DNA of 64,000 bases from Paenibacillus soyae (lineage in GTDB: Bacteria > Bacillota > Bacilli > Paenibacillales > Paenibacillaceae): positions 62,001 to 126,000 of the forward strand of contig NZ_JANIPJ010000008.1 in NCBI RefSeq assembly GCF_024623455.1, given 5' to 3'. Below the pieces are notes generated by a model. The model was given only the letters and a program-made list of their open reading frames with translations. It was not told the DNA's origin and ran no database searches. The position numbers and the translations under genes are program-made. The first letter of the stretch is position 1. Each line of letters begins with the position of its first letter. Shown here one piece after another: positions 1 to 8,936 of the stretch.

Positions 1-423
1 GTGGAGTGGTCCTTGCCAACCATCTCGATTTTCTGGGTATGGCGAAATCTTGGGTATTGCATTCTTATCTTTCTGGCAGGCTTGCAAGCGATTTCACCGA
101 GCTACTATGAAGCAGCGGAGATCGACGGTGCATCGGGCATTCAGAAGTTCTTTCGCATAACAATGCCGCTGGTTTCGCCAATTACATTCTTTCTGGCTGT
201 CACCATGGCTATCTTCTCCTTCTCCATGTTCGCTGAAGTGAAGGTCATGACTGAGGGGGGACCGGGTACGTCGTCTTATACGATTGTTTATCATATCTAC
301 AAGGAAGCCTTTGAACGATATGATATGGGATATGCGTCGGCAGCCTCTATCATATTCTTCATCATCATTCTGGCGATCACGACTATTCAGTGGCTTGGAC
401 AGAAGAAGTGGGTCAACTACTAA
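1..423 (+). CDS. Sugar ABC transporter permease, 3-prime part (MalF type)
   Basis: Inner-membrane permease of a carbohydrate ABC importer. Only the last 140 residues are in the window, because the reading frame is already open at base 1. The conserved cytoplasmic loop that docks on the ATPase is visible (EAAEIDGASG, about residues 38-47 of the visible part), followed by hydrophobic segments near residues 60-80 and 115-130. It lies 14 bases upstream of a second permease and a lipoprotein binding protein, the usual permease-permease-binding protein order. No ATPase gene is present; such transporters often share a remote MsmX-type ATPase. The substrate is inferred to be a galactan oligosaccharide from the neighbourhood only. 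Confidence 0.9.
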   Translation: MEWSLPTISIFWVWRNLGYCILIFLAGLQAISPSYYEAAEIDGASGIQKFFRITMPLVSPITFFLAVTMAIFSFSMFAEVKVMTEGGPGTSSYTIVYHIYKEAFERYDMGYASAASIIFFIIILAITTIQWLGQKKWVNY

Positions 424-437
424 AAAGGACAGATGAT

Positions 438-1280
438 ATGAACAATACATTACATGGCAAACCAATGGTTTGGAAGCTCATTAATACAGTACTGTTGGCA
501 TTGATTTCGATCATAATGATCGCACCTGTACTCTGGATGGTGTCCACTTCCTTAAAATTTGAGAGCGAAGTGTTCAACTTCCCTATTCAATGGATTCCTG
601 AGTCGGTGACCTGGGACAATTACCAAAAAGCCTTTACAGAATTTCCATACTTGAATTGGTACTTTAATACAATCCGTAACACGGCAATCATTGTGTTCTC
701 GATTCTTCTTGTTTCATCGATGGCAGGGTTTGCTTTTGCCAAGATTCAATTTAAAGGTAAAAATCTCATTTTTATTGCATACATTGCCTCCTTGATGATT
801 CCTGGCGAGATGAGATTAATACCGCAGTTTATGCTTTATAAAGAGCTGGGCTTAATCAACACGACCTGGGCGGTTGTCCTGCCTTGGATGCTGTTTGTCG
901 CTTTTGCCATCTTCCTTATGAAGCAAGCGTTTACGGCAGTCCCGGATGAGTTGATTGAAGCGGCTAAGATTGACGGATGCGGTTACTTCAAAATGTATGC
1001 CGTTATAACACTGCCGTTGGTGAAGTCAACACTTGTTGCTTTGGGCATACTTTCCTTCACTTGGGGATGGAATGACTACACCGCTCCGTTGATTTACATT
1101 CAAGATATTCAAAAGCAGGTGCTGACAGTTGGTATTGCGTCGTTCAAAGCACAGTACGCTTCGAACTACGCCTTGCAGATGGCTGGCGCTACTATGGCTC
1201 TGGTACCTGTTATTTTGGTGTATTTGATTGCCCAGAAGTACTTTACTGAGGGTATTGCTCAGTCTGGTATTAAAGGGTAA
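438..1280 (+). CDS. Sugar ABC transporter permease (MalG type)
   Basis: Second permease of the same importer, 280 aa, close to the usual family length. The frame stays open upstream into the previous gene, but ATG 438 has AAAGGA a few bases before it and the protein then begins MNNTLHGKPM, so this start is preferred. About six hydrophobic segments are visible. The EAA loop reads EAAKIDGCGYFKMYAVITLP (about residues 173-192). It is co-transcribed with the gene before it and with the binding protein 30 bases downstream. Confidence 0.92.
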   Translation: MNNTLHGKPMVWKLINTVLLALISIIMIAPVLWMVSTSLKFESEVFNFPIQWIPESVTWDNYQKAFTEFPYLNWYFNTIRNTAIIVFSILLVSSMAGFAFAKIQFKGKNLIFIAYIASLMIPGEMRLIPQFMLYKELGLINTTWAVVLPWMLFVAFAIFLMKQAFTAVPDELIEAAKIDGCGYFKMYAVITLPLVKSTLVALGILSFTWGWNDYTAPLIYIQDIQKQVLTVGIASFKAQYASNYALQMAGATMALVPVILVYLIAQKYFTEGIAQSGIKG

Positions 1281-1310
1281 TGAAATAAAAATTACTTAGG
1301 GGGAAAAACA

Positions 1311-2705
1311 ATGAAAAGAAAGGCATTAAGTATATTGTCTAGTATCATCCTGATTGCGGCCCTGCTGGCCGGCTGCAGCACGAATGGAAATTCCGGTTCG
1401 ACTAGCCAGTCGGGGGCAAACGGAAATAAAGCCTCCAATTCAACAAACAATGAAGGTGCTTCAGGGGCCTCGTTCAGCGGTAAAATCATTATTGATCCCA
1501 TTGGTGCAAGACATAATAATGCGTTCCATGAAGCGATCGAAGTGCTGAGAGGGATGGACAAATACAAGGATGTCGAAATCTCTGTACTGGAATCCACGGA
1601 CGATAACATTAAAACGACGCCAATTAAGATCGCTGCCGGTGAACAAATCGATTTGATCTATAACGGCAACCCATTGATTCAGCAAAGCTGGGCGGATGCT
1701 GGAGTTATTATCCCGATGGATGAGCAAGTGAAGGAAAAAGGCTTAAATATAGAGGAAACCTATGGCGAATACGCCAAATATGCCTACTCCAACGAACAAG
1801 CGTACGGCATTCCGGCAGGCGTTACCAAATGGGCGCTCTATTATAACAAGTCGATCTTCGACAAGGCTGGCGTCGACTATCCGGATCCTGATGTTCCAAT
1901 GACATGGGCAGAGTACAGAGCATTGGCTGCTAAGCTGACAAGCGGCTCCGGCGGAGATAAGGTCTATGGCGCGATTCACCTGTCCTGGCCGATGTTCTGG
2001 TATGGCGAGGCTATCATGAAGCTGGGTGGCGGCGAATATTTCTACAACGAAGAGGGCTTGTCGAACATTGAAGATCCAATCTTCGCCCATGCGTTGCAAG
2101 AAACGTATAACATGATGTATGAGGCCAAAAGCATTCCGACCTATGCAGATATCGTAACGTCCAAGACAGAGCCGCAGGCCTTTATGAATGGCAAGTACGG
2201 CATGTTTATGCAAGGAACTTGGCTGTTAAACTGGGCTGCAGACAAAGAGCAATATCCAAGGGAGTGGGAGCTCGGTATAGCGCCTATGCCAGTCGACGAA
2301 GGTACTACTCCAAAAAACTGGGGCATATCCGGAACCTTCAGCATGACTCCGACAACTAAAAATAAAACGCTTGCGCTTGAGATCGCTGTAGATGTGGTTC
2401 GAGAAACAGCGAAGCTGACATCCTCTGAAATTTATGCAGATCAAACGGTCGAGCAGCCCAACCTCTTCAAATCGATTGCGGACGAAATTGACGATGAGCA
2501 AGTGACGTATGAATATCTCCAAAAGCTGTTTAATAATCAAGAAACCATCTTTGTATCGGAGAAAATAACCGGCGCAAAGCCAACACAATACGAAGAGCTT
2601 GTCAAAAATGAAGTGGAGTTGTATTTCACCCAAGCGCAAGATCTAGATAAGACAATCAGTAATATCAAGGAACGAGTAGACGAGATGCTCCAGAAGGGAA
2701 AATAA
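1311..2705 (+). CDS. Extracellular sugar-binding lipoprotein
   Basis: Solute-binding protein of the importer, 464 aa. The N-terminus has a positively charged start, a hydrophobic core and a lipobox ending LLAGC, so Cys22 should be lipid-modified and the protein anchored outside the membrane. A Ser/Gly/Asn-rich linker (about 23-55) precedes the binding fold. The length and the middle segment with ALYYNKSIFDKAG are typical of family 1 sugar-binding proteins. A GGGGGAAAAACA ribosome binding region precedes ATG 1311. A hairpin at 2740-2763 follows the gene. The sugar bound cannot be read from the sequence. Confidence 0.93.
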   Translation: MKRKALSILSSIILIAALLAGCSTNGNSGSTSQSGANGNKASNSTNNEGASGASFSGKIIIDPIGARHNNAFHEAIEVLRGMDKYKDVEISVLESTDDNIKTTPIKIAAGEQIDLIYNGNPLIQQSWADAGVIIPMDEQVKEKGLNIEETYGEYAKYAYSNEQAYGIPAGVTKWALYYNKSIFDKAGVDYPDPDVPMTWAEYRALAAKLTSGSGGDKVYGAIHLSWPMFWYGEAIMKLGGGEYFYNEEGLSNIEDPIFAHALQETYNMMYEAKSIPTYADIVTSKTEPQAFMNGKYGMFMQGTWLLNWAADKEQYPREWELGIAPMPVDEGTTPKNWGISGTFSMTPTTKNKTLALEIAVDVVRETAKLTSSEIYADQTVEQPNLFKSIADEIDDEQVTYEYLQKLFNNQETIFVSEKITGAKPTQYEELVKNEVELYFTQAQDLDKTISNIKERVDEMLQKGK

Positions 2706-2739
2706 ACGGAGCCTTGAGTCGAAAATAGAGTGTACAGAG

Positions 2740-2770
2740 ATGACTTCTTTCACAAGGAGTCATTTCCTGT
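2740..2770 (+). terminator. Probable terminator after the transporter
   Basis: A 10-bp stem (2740-2749 with 2754-2763, one G-U pair) with a 4-base loop, followed by a modest T-rich tail. It separates the transporter genes from the two-component pair, which has its own promoter just downstream. Confidence 0.55.
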
Positions 2771-2798
2771 TGAATCGAGTTGTAAACAAGGGTAGAAT
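2770..2798 (+). promoter_or_regulatory. Sigma-A-like promoter for the two-component genes
   Basis: TTGAAT at 2770-2775, a 17-base spacer, then TAGAAT at 2793-2798. It lies 45 bases upstream of the histidine kinase start, so the kinase and regulator can be made independently of the transporter. Confidence 0.55.
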
Positions 2799-2843
2799 CA
2801 ACCTCACAATCATATTGGAATGGACTTAAGAAATGAGGCTGCC

Positions 2844-4547
2844 ATGGGGATTAGAAAACGATTTTTTTTGCTGATTTCGATTTTTTTTGCCATCATCATT
2901 GTAGTCGTAGGTATTGTTATCATTAACCTGTCCTCTCGGCTGTTGTTGAATGAATATACGAAATTGGCAGAGGATAATCTGAACTATGTTGTAGAGATAA
3001 CGAATCGAGAATTGAAGCAGCTATCCGGCACAATCGAATTTATTGCCAAGAGCCCTACTGTTGTCAGCCGGGTGAATACAGATTATACGAGCGATGGATT
3101 TGCCCAAAAGATAGCTGACGATCGGGTCGTAGATGCCCTTGTATTCTCTGTAACCACAGGCAAGCTTTACAATTACTTGAATGCGCTTTATATCAAAGGA
3201 GCTTCTGATCATTACCTGTACAAAATATCAAATGACTTTATTAATCAAGACAGTATTCAAAAGCTGATGTCCCAGCAAAATATTTGGTCTCCCAATCAAT
3301 TAACATATCTAGGAATAGGAGATACTTTACGCACGGATAGAGGTGAGCTGCACACAATCAAGTTCACCCGAGCGCTTGTGAACGACGAATATGCGATTGC
3401 AGGTAAGCTTCATTTCGAGCTGTCTGTTAACTATTTGCAAGAGATATTAAGCTCTCATCGAAGGAACAAGGATATTCGTCTTACCTTGGTTGATGCGGAC
3501 GGACTTGTCCTATTTGACAGAAATCCGGACCTGATCGGAAAGCCTTACATCAGCGATGAAGAGCTGGAGATTACTATGGAGCGTCCGGTTCATCAGTTTG
3601 GATGGTCGATTATTGGCCAGACGGATCATTTGATCCGATATGATGAACATCATGAGGTGCTACGAACGATGCTGCTTATGTTCATCATTCTTCTGGTTAT
3701 ATTGACCGTATGGATCAAGGTTGTATTGGATCGTTTGATTGAGCCTATTGCCCAAATTTCTAAAGGAATGCGCCGCGTCCGGAACGGCGATTATTCCATT
3801 CGTCTTGTCAAGACAAGTAATGATGAGCTGGGGCAGCTGGTTGATAACTTTAATGCCATGGCAATGAAGTATGAAGAGAATGTAGCTAATGAAGTGGAAA
3901 CTGCCAAAACGCTGAAGGATCTAGAATATAAGACGCTGCAGGCTCAGATAAATCCTCACTTTATGTACAACGCACTGCATGCCATCAAATATATTGCATC
4001 GATTCAAAAACTAAATAATATCTCGTCTCTTGTAAATGATCTTTGGGTCTTGTTAAAGAATGCAAGCCGTATCGAAGGCCAATTCGTTACACTGGCTAAG
4101 GAAATTGAAGTCATACAAGCCTATGTTCGTATACAAGAGGTGCGGTATAAGGGGAAATTCGAGGTTATCTATACAATTGACGATGAGATAAATCAGATGG
4201 TGCTGCCCAAATATAGTCTGCAGCCATTTGTTGAAAATGCGATATTTCACGGTATAGCTCCCAAAAAGGGATTGGGGTTAATAGAAATTATTGCTTATAT
4301 GGAGAACAATGAGCTGGTTCTGATTGTTCAGGATGATGGGGTTGGCATGACGGGTAATCCTCTTGAACAGTCGAAAGGAACGGATCGACAGGATGTGAAG
4401 CAGAAGCATAATGGCTTAAACAGCATCGGCGTAATGAATGTGGATGAAAGAATGAAGCTCCTATTTGGCCAGCAGTACGGCGTCGTTCTGGAAAGCAGGG
4501 AAGGGATCGGTACCAAAGTGACGCTTAGATTCCCCAACAAGTTTTAG
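2844..4547 (+). CDS. Sensor histidine kinase, YesM type
   Basis: Membrane sensor kinase, 567 aa. ATG 2844 is preferred over ATG 2820 because TGAGG lies 6-7 bases before it and the protein then starts MGIRKRFF with a transmembrane helix right behind. Visible parts in order: TM helix about 8-30, extracellular sensor domain about 31-270, second TM helix about 275-300, HAMP about 300-350, dimerisation region with QINPHFMYNAL (His372, phospho-acceptor), and an ATPase domain with PFVENAIFHG (N box) and DDGVGM (G box). It overlaps no neighbour and is followed 28 bases later by its response regulator. The pair probably senses a sugar and controls the transporter genes beside it. Confidence 0.93.
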   Translation: MGIRKRFFLLISIFFAIIIVVVGIVIINLSSRLLLNEYTKLAEDNLNYVVEITNRELKQLSGTIEFIAKSPTVVSRVNTDYTSDGFAQKIADDRVVDALVFSVTTGKLYNYLNALYIKGASDHYLYKISNDFINQDSIQKLMSQQNIWSPNQLTYLGIGDTLRTDRGELHTIKFTRALVNDEYAIAGKLHFELSVNYLQEILSSHRRNKDIRLTLVDADGLVLFDRNPDLIGKPYISDEELEITMERPVHQFGWSIIGQTDHLIRYDEHHEVLRTMLLMFIILLVILTVWIKVVLDRLIEPIAQISKGMRRVRNGDYSIRLVKTSNDELGQLVDNFNAMAMKYEENVANEVETAKTLKDLEYKTLQAQINPHFMYNALHAIKYIASIQKLNNISSLVNDLWVLLKNASRIEGQFVTLAKEIEVIQAYVRIQEVRYKGKFEVIYTIDDEINQMVLPKYSLQPFVENAIFHGIAPKKGLGLIEIIAYMENNELVLIVQDDGVGMTGNPLEQSKGTDRQDVKQKHNGLNSIGVMNVDERMKLLFGQQYGVVLESREGIGTKVTLRFPNKF

Positions 4548-4575
4548 ATCATTGTCCAGGAGGCGGTTGAAGCCA

Positions 4576-6159
4576 ATGATTCAAGTCATTATCGTCGATG
4601 ATGAAGTGATTAGCCGGGTTGGAATTAGGAATTTGCTGAATTGGGAGTCCGAGGGCTATAGCTTGTCAGCTGTATGCGAGAATGGACTGGAAGCCATGAC
4701 TTATATGGAATCTCATCCCGTAGATATCGTAATCACTGATATAAAAATGCCAGTAATGAACGGGCTGGAGCTTATGAAATGTGCAATGGAAAAGGGGCTG
4801 CAATGCAAGTTTATATTGCTCAGCGCATTTGATGATTTTGTGTATGTCAGGCAGGCCTTGACGATGGGAGCCTCGGATTACCTTCGAAAGCTGGAGCTTG
4901 ATGAGCAAGGACTTAGAGATGCCTTGAACAGGGCCAAGCTGGAGCTAGGCAGCTTAGCTACTCATCATCCCTTAGATCATGGTCTGGATGTTAAAAAACA
5001 GACGTATATAAGGAATGCAATGCTCAAGGAGCTGTTGTACGGTCATCGAGCCGGTGATGAAAGCTACATGAAAGAATTAGAAGCGAACGGGGTTGTATTT
5101 CCTTATCCATCCTTTTATGTCATGCTTTTTGCTGTGAAGGATACCGTTAGCGAAAGTGAAAATCACAACATCATTCAAATGCTGGAGGAGGCTGTGACGG
5201 ATATCGCTTGCGCTCAGGTCATCTGGACTAGTGTGAATGAGATTGCTGTCATATTTAATGTCCACGGAGACATTGAGGAGCATCACTTGAAGGCTGAAAT
5301 AAATAGATGGTCGAATCGTATTCAGTTTATTATGAAGCAATACTTTAATCAGCAAACGGTTATATATGTGAGTAAGCCACATAACGGACTGGTGAAGCTT
5401 GCGCTGGCGTACCAGGAAGCTCGTCAAGCCAAAAGCTCCGGCCTTGTCGGCGATTCTGAAAAAACGGTCTTCTATAATGAGACGATCGCCAATCGGGAAC
5501 GGTCAGCAAATGTTTTCATGGAGGGCTACCTGAAGAAGTTTAATGAAGCGCTTAGGCTCAACAGCAAGGAACACATGCTGATAGTCTTAGATGAGACGAT
5601 TGCGTATATCGAATCGGTCCATTCTATAGAGTCGCATGATATACGAGAAATGTTCTCAAAGATGATTACAAAATTTAATCTATTTCTGGACTTTAAGGAG
5701 CTGAAGCATGGTGTGCTGGATGAAGCGGAGCTGCTGCCGCATCCATCCTTGCACGATGGACTGACCATCCCGGATTGTCTAGCTTTCCTTAAACGCTTTA
5801 AAGCCAGGATAGACGGTATTCTGGGCGATTCGGAGGGGAATTTCATCGTGAAGCAGGCGAAGGAATATATCAAGCTGCATTATAAGGAAACGATTAATAT
5901 GCAAGAATTGGCTGGCAAGCTTTTTGTGACTAGCAATTATCTAAGCGCTTTATTCAAAAAAGTAACAGGAGAGACTCTGAAGGATTATGCCATTCATCTT
6001 CGTATCGAGAAAGCGAAGCAGCTATTACGAAATTCGAATGCCCAGATTGCTGAAATCGCCAATGAAACAGGGTATGACAATGAGCAATACTTCTGCCGCA
6101 TTTTCAAGAAAAAGGTGAATATGACTCCGACACAATTCAGGAATAATGACGTTTTATAA
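4576..6159 (+). CDS. AraC-type response regulator, YesN type
   Basis: Cytoplasmic DNA-binding regulator, 527 aa, partner of the kinase upstream. The receiver domain covers about residues 1-120, with acidic pocket VDDE at 7-10 and phospho-acceptor Asp55 in IVITDIKMP. A long central region follows, and a C-terminal AraC helix-turn-helix pair (about 430-527) contains YLSALFKKVTGET and GYDNEQYFCRIFKK. An in-frame TTG at 4552 would add eight residues. ATG 4576 gives the standard MIQVIIVDDE start, with AGGAGG 12 bases before it, a slightly long spacing. The gene is convergent with the AraC-type gene at 6190. Confidence 0.92.
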   Translation: MIQVIIVDDEVISRVGIRNLLNWESEGYSLSAVCENGLEAMTYMESHPVDIVITDIKMPVMNGLELMKCAMEKGLQCKFILLSAFDDFVYVRQALTMGASDYLRKLELDEQGLRDALNRAKLELGSLATHHPLDHGLDVKKQTYIRNAMLKELLYGHRAGDESYMKELEANGVVFPYPSFYVMLFAVKDTVSESENHNIIQMLEEAVTDIACAQVIWTSVNEIAVIFNVHGDIEEHHLKAEINRWSNRIQFIMKQYFNQQTVIYVSKPHNGLVKLALAYQEARQAKSSGLVGDSEKTVFYNETIANRERSANVFMEGYLKKFNEALRLNSKEHMLIVLDETIAYIESVHSIESHDIREMFSKMITKFNLFLDFKELKHGVLDEAELLPHPSLHDGLTIPDCLAFLKRFKARIDGILGDSEGNFIVKQAKEYIKLHYKETINMQELAGKLFVTSNYLSALFKKVTGETLKDYAIHLRIEKAKQLLRNSNAQIAEIANETGYDNEQYFCRIFKKKVNMTPTQFRNNDVL

Positions 6160-6189
6160 CAATAGCTTCAGATTCAGTTGAAAGATACG

Positions 6190-7077
6190 CTATAGCAGCC
6201 TGCAAAACTTGCGATATTCGCCTGGCGGCATGCCCTCCCACTTGTGGAAAATGCGAACGAAATAATGTACATCCGTGTAGCCAATGGTATGGCCGATCCA
6301 TTCGATCGTGTCGTTGGTGTCGCGGAGCAGTCGCTTCGCCTGGGCGTGACGGATCCCCTGGACAAATTTGTTAGGGCTGGTGCCCATGATTTTTTTGAAC
6401 AGACGACCCATATAATCCACATTAATATTCAGCATGTCCGCCATTCTTTCATTGGACCAGAGCTCTCCAGCGTTCTGCTCAATAGCAGCCGCCAGTTCAG
6501 CAATCGCCAGCTGCATACCGGCGCTAGCGCCTGCCCGTTGACGCTGATGAATAGCTCTCGACAAATGAGCGAACAGCTGCAGCAGCAGGCCCTGACAGCA
6601 CATCATATAGCCTGCCGGTCGATGGGTGAATTCATGAATAACGGCTTCCAGCAGGCTGTACACCTCAGAGGTCGCATGCAGGCTGCCGGCGTTCATCCAT
6701 TCCAGAAATTCCGACGTCTGAGGCATGCTGCCAAAGTGATAATCGCCCTCGTGATGGTCGAGAGAGACAATAATGTCTTCGTCCTTCGCGATAAGGAGCT
6801 CATTGTAGAAGTCAAAGTGAACGCCCAGGAACAGCGCGTCTGGCTCCGACAGCACCTCAACACGATGCTTAAGCTTCGCGGGCAGCAGGAAAAATTGGCC
6901 AGGCTGAACGCGGAAGGGCGCCTCCGATTCAATCTGAACCTCCACCTCGCCATGCTCCAGCAGCAGAATTTCGAAATCTCGAATGCGCCGCTCAATTACC
7001 CGTTCCTTGGCCTGCCGATGCTGCTGCGCCCAATGGACAACCGGGTTCAATCGTCTGCTCTCCATTGTTGCTTGCAC
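6190..7077 (-). CDS. AraC-family transcriptional regulator with cupin sensor domain
   Basis: Cytoplasmic regulator, 295 aa. The start is GTG at 7077 on the minus strand, with GGAGG eight bases before it. The N-terminal part (about 25-110) is cupin-like, with the pattern VQPGQFFLLPAKLKHRVEVL typical of sugar-responsive AraC proteins. Two C-terminal helix-turn-helix motifs (about 195-290) include YMGRLFKKIMGTSPNKF and GYTDVHYFVRIFHK. It is divergent from the PhyH dioxygenase gene across 131 bases. In such pairs the regulator commonly controls the divergent gene, but no operator could be assigned. Confidence 0.9.
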   Translation of the reverse strand: MQATMESRRLNPVVHWAQQHRQAKERVIERRIRDFEILLLEHGEVEVQIESEAPFRVQPGQFFLLPAKLKHRVEVLSEPDALFLGVHFDFYNELLIAKDEDIIVSLDHHEGDYHFGSMPQTSEFLEWMNAGSLHATSEVYSLLEAVIHEFTHRPAGYMMCCQGLLLQLFAHLSRAIHQRQRAGASAGMQLAIAELAAAIEQNAGELWSNERMADMLNINVDYMGRLFKKIMGTSPNKFVQGIRHAQAKRLLRDTNDTIEWIGHTIGYTDVHYFVRIFHKWEGMPPGEYRKFCRLL

Positions 7078-7208
7078 GTTGAATTCCTCCCTGTTTCATA
7101 AGTCGGTAAAGTCCAACTATTGACCTCAATCGTTCAAATACAAACAAGTATACCCATGATAACATAAGGGATATCAAGAGTCGAACAACAATATGAGGAG
7201 TGATTGGA
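7078..7208. promoter_or_regulatory. Divergent intergenic region, AraC regulator and PhyH gene
   Basis: AT-rich 131-base region that must carry promoters for both divergent genes. A TTGACCTCAA inverted repeat (7120-7129) and a GTATAC core (7148-7153, in AAGTATACCC) are visible. The GTATAC core resembles the GntR sites further on but is not a full palindrome. No -35/-10 pair with good spacing could be assigned on either strand. Confidence 0.4.
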
Positions 7209-8039
7209 ATGTCGGATTTGAATAAGCTGCCAGAACTAACAAGTGATTATGAGCTCACGAAGGAGCAAATTCAAGAGTTCCAGGAAAAGGGGCATATTAA
7301 GTTGAGCCAAGTCGCATCCAGCGAAGAGGTGGGTGTATACCGTTCCATCATCGGCGAGAAAGTGAAAGAGCTGAATTATCATAATAAGCCGATTGAGGAG
7401 CGGGACACTTACGGCAAAGCCTTCATCCAGGTTTCGAACATTTGGGAGAAATCGGCGGAAATCCAACGCTTCGTCTTTGCGCGCCGATTCGCCAAAATCG
7501 CTGCAGAGCTGCTGGGCGTAGACGGCGTTCGCATCTACCACGATCAGGCGCTGTTCAAGGAGCCGGGCGGCGGAATTACGCCATGGCATCAGGACCAAAT
7601 CTACTGGCCTGTAGATACGGATAACTTCATCACCATGTGGATGCCGCTTGTTCCTGTTTCGGAGGAAGTAGGCTCGATGAACTTTGCGAACGGCTCCCAC
7701 AAGTTTGGCTATATCAGCAAGCTGGCAATCTCCGACGAATCCCAGAAAACGCTGAGCCAATATATTGAAGCCAAGGGCCTTGAGGTTGAAAATTACGGCG
7801 CGCTGGAAGCGGGCGACGCAACGTGGCATTATGGCTGGACGCTGCATAGCGCTCCGGGCAATCCGACAAACACGATGCGCGAGGTCATGACCGTTATCTA
7901 TTACGCGGATGACGCGAAGGTTATCGAGCCCGACACGAACGCTCGCAAGACGGATCTGCAGAAATGGCTGCCTGGCCTGGCGCCTGGCGATCTTGCGGCA
8001 AGTAAGCTGAACCCGATTCTTTATAAGAAGAACGTATAA
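7209..8039 (+). CDS. PhyH-family Fe(II)/2-oxoglutarate dioxygenase
   Basis: Predicted non-haem iron oxygenase, 276 aa. ATG 7209 is chosen because GAGGAG (7195-7200) lies eight bases before it; an in-frame GTG at 7200 overlaps that site. The iron triad is visible as His127-x-Asp129 (PWHQDQ) and His213 (LHSAPGN), with Arg224 placed to bind 2-oxoglutarate. There is no signal peptide. PhyH enzymes hydroxylate or oxidatively demethylate small molecules, and the substrate cannot be told from sequence. In a galactan locus an O-methylated sugar is one possibility, which is inference. The gene ends just before a strong hairpin, so it is probably monocistronic. Confidence 0.85.
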   Translation: MSDLNKLPELTSDYELTKEQIQEFQEKGHIKLSQVASSEEVGVYRSIIGEKVKELNYHNKPIEERDTYGKAFIQVSNIWEKSAEIQRFVFARRFAKIAAELLGVDGVRIYHDQALFKEPGGGITPWHQDQIYWPVDTDNFITMWMPLVPVSEEVGSMNFANGSHKFGYISKLAISDESQKTLSQYIEAKGLEVENYGALEAGDATWHYGWTLHSAPGNPTNTMREVMTVIYYADDAKVIEPDTNARKTDLQKWLPGLAPGDLAASKLNPILYKKNV

Positions 8040-8052
8040 ACTTCCAAAGCAG

Positions 8053-8097
8053 CACTCGCATGTTATCCTTTTCGGGCAGGATGCGAGTGTTTCTTTT
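8053..8097 (+). terminator. Rho-independent terminator after the PhyH gene
   Basis: Nine-bp perfect stem CACTCGCAT (8053-8061) with ATGCGAGTG (8081-8089), an inner CC/GG extension, then GTTTCTTTTG. It sits directly upstream of the next promoter. Confidence 0.8.
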
Positions 8098-8102
8098 GTT
8101 CA

Positions 8103-8131
8103 TTGACAAATGCTCCGCTCCCTTGTTAAAG
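8103..8131 (+). promoter_or_regulatory. Sigma-A-like promoter of the amidohydrolase operon
   Basis: TTGACA (8103-8108), a 17-base spacer and TAAAGT (8126-8131) as a weak -10. The GTATACA-T-TGTATAC palindrome begins inside the -10 box, the expected position for repression. Confidence 0.55.
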
Positions 8132-8148
8132 TATACATTGTATACAAT
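8131..8148 (+). promoter_or_regulatory. GTATAC-type operator, probably for the GntR protein
   Basis: Perfect inverted repeat GTATACA-T-TGTATAC (8131-8145), overlapping a second palindrome ATTGTATACAAT (8137-8148). Palindromes centred on GTATAC are known sites of GntR regulators with an FCD domain, and such a regulator is the third gene of this operon. Related sequences occur at 10733-10747 and 13270-13285. This suggests feedback control by the GntR protein and release by a pathway acid. Confidence 0.7.
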
Positions 8149-8170
8149 AACAATTGAGGTGTTGACCATC

Positions 8171-8911
8171 ATGACTATCATTGACACGCATGTGCATCTG
8201 GGCAAGTCGAAGTTTTCGGGAGTCGAAAGCCATGAAGCGGACATCCTGAACGCGATGGATCGGCATGGCGTGACGACGAGTCTCGTGATGCCGCAGCCGA
8301 CGCTGGACGATGTGAGGGATGTGCATACCCGAATCGGCGCAATGGCGAAGCAATACCCTGGACGGATATACGGCATGGCAAGTATTGATCCGTGGTGGGA
8401 CGCTCAGCAATATCACGAAGAGGTGAAGCGATGCGTGGAGGATATGGGCTTTGTCGCTTTGAAGCTCCACCCTCTTGGGCATAATGTATCCCCGCTGTCT
8501 CCCATTTGTGACAAGGTATATGAGGCTGCAGCCGAATACGGCGTTCCTGTATTGGTGCATACCGGGACAGGCAACCCGTTCGCCTTGCCTTCTCTGCTGC
8601 TGGATGCGGCTAAGCGATTTCCCTCCGTATCCTTTATCTTGTGCCACGCAGGGTTTGCCGTCTATACCGACGAAGCGATTGTGGCGGCCAAATATGCGGA
8701 CAATATTTACCTGGAGCCGTCCTGGTGTCCGACCTATACCATTGTCAAAATGGTAAAGGAGGTTGGCATCGAAAAAATAATAATGGGCTCCGATCATATC
8801 AGCAATCTGCCCGTTGAGCTGACGAAGTTCAACCACATCGGATTAAGCCAAGAGCAGCTGGACATGATCTTCAGCGAGAATCCGAAACGAATTTTCAAGT
8901 TAAAGCCATAA
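8171..8911 (+). CDS. Amidohydrolase-family metal hydrolase (lactonase-like)
   Basis: TIM-barrel hydrolase of the amidohydrolase 2 group, 246 aa. The frame is open from 8060, but ATG 8171 has GAGGTG (8156-8161) nine bases upstream and the protein then starts MTIIDTHVHLG. Metal ligands are visible: His7-x-His9, His130 (LVHTG), His159 (CHAG) and Asp208 (GSDH). Relatives include sugar-acid lactonases and decarboxylases. Next to a sugar oxidoreductase, a lactonase role is plausible but not proven. First gene of an operon with the oxidoreductase (25-base gap) and the GntR regulator. Confidence 0.85.
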   Translation: MTIIDTHVHLGKSKFSGVESHEADILNAMDRHGVTTSLVMPQPTLDDVRDVHTRIGAMAKQYPGRIYGMASIDPWWDAQQYHEEVKRCVEDMGFVALKLHPLGHNVSPLSPICDKVYEAAAEYGVPVLVHTGTGNPFALPSLLLDAAKRFPSVSFILCHAGFAVYTDEAIVAAKYADNIYLEPSWCPTYTIVKMVKEVGIEKIIMGSDHISNLPVELTKFNHIGLSQEQLDMIFSENPKRIFKLKP

Positions 8912-8936
8912 TGCGGCTGCGAGGGGAGCGATAAGC

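Noticed and set aside
7120..7125. TTGACC as -35 box of the PhyH gene
   Set aside because: No acceptable -10 box lies 16-18 bases downstream; the nearest candidates are 10, 13 or 23 bases away.
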